Source of the DNA: an uncultured Rubellimicrobium sp.
GTDB taxonomy: Bacteria > Pseudomonadota > Alphaproteobacteria > Rhodobacterales > Rhodobacteraceae
Assembly (NCBI GenBank): GCA_902805995.1
Contig: CADCUU010000186.1
Coordinates: 1-5,299 of the forward strand
DNA length: 5,299 nucleotides
Direction: 5' to 3'
Positions 4,664 to 5,299 of this stretch are shown piece by piece. The translations under genes were made by a program, and so were the position numbers. The number at the start of each line of letters is the position of its first letter. The stretch's first letter is position 1. The notes beneath the pieces are model-generated. The model saw nothing but the letters and a program-made list of their open reading frames with translations. It searched no databases and was not told where the DNA came from.

Positions 4664-5299
4664 TCAGGTCACCGCCGCGCGCTGGCGGTATTCGGCGCGG
4701 TCCCAGAGCTGCCCGTTCATCACCTCGGCGATCACCTCCACGGCCCGGTCCACCTCGGCCTCTCCGACATAGAGGGGGGTGAAACCGAAGCGCATGATGT
4801 CGGGCGCGCGGAAGTCGCCGACAACACCCCGTGCGATCAGCGCCTGCATGGCGGCATAGCCTTCCGGATGACGGAAGCTCACCTGGCTGCCGCGTCGCTC
4901 GTGCTCGCGCGGGGTAGCAAGGGTCAGGTCCGGGCAGGCCGCCTCCACTCCGTCTATGAAGCGGTCGGCGAGGGCGAGGGAGGCGCGGCGCAGGTCCTGC
5001 ATGTCCACGCCATCCCATGCGTCGAGAGCGGCCTCTAAGACGGCCATGGCGAGGACGGGGGGCGTGCCGACGCGCATCCTCTCGACCCCCTGGCCCGGCG
5101 CGTAGGAAAGGTCGAAGGCGAAAGGCGCGCGGTGGCCGAGCCAGCCGGACAACGCCGGGGGAGCCTCGTCGGCGTGGCGGGGGGCGACGTAGATGAAGGC
5201 CGGGGCGCCGGGCCCTCCGTTGAGGTACTTATAGGTGCAACCCACCGCGAAGTCGGCCCCGCCAACTGCGACCTCCACCGGCAGCGCCCCCGCCGAATG
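4664..5299 (-). CDS. kynU: Kynureninase, C-terminal half (5' end outside window)
   Basis: Kynureninase is a cytoplasmic PLP enzyme that splits L-kynurenine into anthranilate and alanine in tryptophan breakdown. The visible 211 residues run from the right edge to TGA at 4664-4666. They start inside the cofactor site with HSAGALPV, then ADFAVGCTYKYLNGGPGAP; Lys24 of the fragment is the PLP-binding lysine and Tyr23 its phosphate-contacting neighbour, matching Tyr226-Lys227 of the Pseudomonas fluorescens enzyme. Later signatures are LSGWLGH (50-56), TPREHERRGSQVSF (129-142) and RFGFTPLYV (170-178), the last normally involved in substrate carboxylate binding. About half of a roughly 400-residue protein is present, and the C-terminus is complete. 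A GTG at plus-strand 5276-5278 is internal and not a start. Tryptophan 2,3-dioxygenase or kynurenine formamidase genes often lie beside kynU and may sit beyond the right edge, which cannot be checked here. The identity is secure. Confidence 0.95.
   Translation of the reverse strand, partial: HSAGALPVEVAVGGADFAVGCTYKYLNGGPGAPAFIYVAPRHADEAPPALSGWLGHRAPFAFDLSYAPGQGVERMRVGTPPVLAMAVLEAALDAWDGVDMQDLRRASLALADRFIDGVEAACPDLTLATPREHERRGSQVSFRHPEGYAAMQALIARGVVGDFRAPDIMRFGFTPLYVGEAEVDRAVEVIAEVMNGQLWDRAEYRQRAAVT

Noticed and set aside
3857..5038. Long plus-strand open frame of 393 codons across the GNAT and kynU genes
   Set aside because: It is antisense to two clearly recognised proteins, has low-complexity Gly/Ala/Arg-rich composition and no recognisable domain. 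Such frames are common opposite GC-rich genes.
1..5299. CRISPR array, tRNA, rRNA, insertion sequence or phage attachment site
   Set aside because: I saw no regularly spaced long repeats, cloverleaf signature, transposase coding sequence or terminal inverted repeat pair.

Overview
The window looks like an ordinary chromosomal stretch from a high-GC alphaproteobacterium. Codon third positions are strongly G/C. The protein set (malate synthase G, kynureninase, a PuuD-type amidotransferase, a D-lyxose isomerase family cupin) would suit the Rhodobacteraceae, but that family assignment is inference from gene content and composition, not from a marker gene. There is no rRNA, tRNA, CRISPR array or recognisable insertion sequence.

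Layout, left to right. The C-terminal 144 residues of malate synthase G (glcB, + strand) enter from the left edge. A 303-base intergenic stretch follows, holding a repeated GTCATGG word and, close to the next start, a perfect 6+6 palindrome. Next is a complete gamma-glutamyl-GABA hydrolase (PuuD, peptidase C26) family gene (+). After a 107-base gap with a short tandem TAGC element and a hairpin over the ribosome binding site comes a 12-helix MATE-type efflux transporter (+) whose frame is broken once, near 2523-2556. A promoter-like pair overlapping its stop codon leads into a complete D-lyxose ketol-isomerase family gene (+), which also has a hairpin over its ribosome binding site. A 254-base convergent gap separates these from two minus-strand genes: a GNAT acetyltransferase and, upstream of it, the C-terminal half of kynureninase (kynU), cut by the right edge.

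The genes do not form one obvious pathway. Malate synthase G serves glyoxylate/glycolate assimilation. The PuuD-like enzyme would release GABA (or a related amine) from a gamma-glutamyl conjugate. The isomerase interconverts aldo- and ketopentoses or hexoses. Kynureninase belongs to aerobic tryptophan/kynurenine breakdown. The kynU-GNAT pair, 87 bases apart on one strand, may be co-transcribed. The plus-strand genes are spaced 69-303 bases apart and each has its own leader features, so separate transcription is more likely than one operon.

I do not see a convincing new multi-gene system. The items most worth a second look are the single frame break in the otherwise intact MATE gene, the GTCATGG repeats and palindrome upstream of the amidotransferase gene, and the two ribosome-binding-site hairpins.
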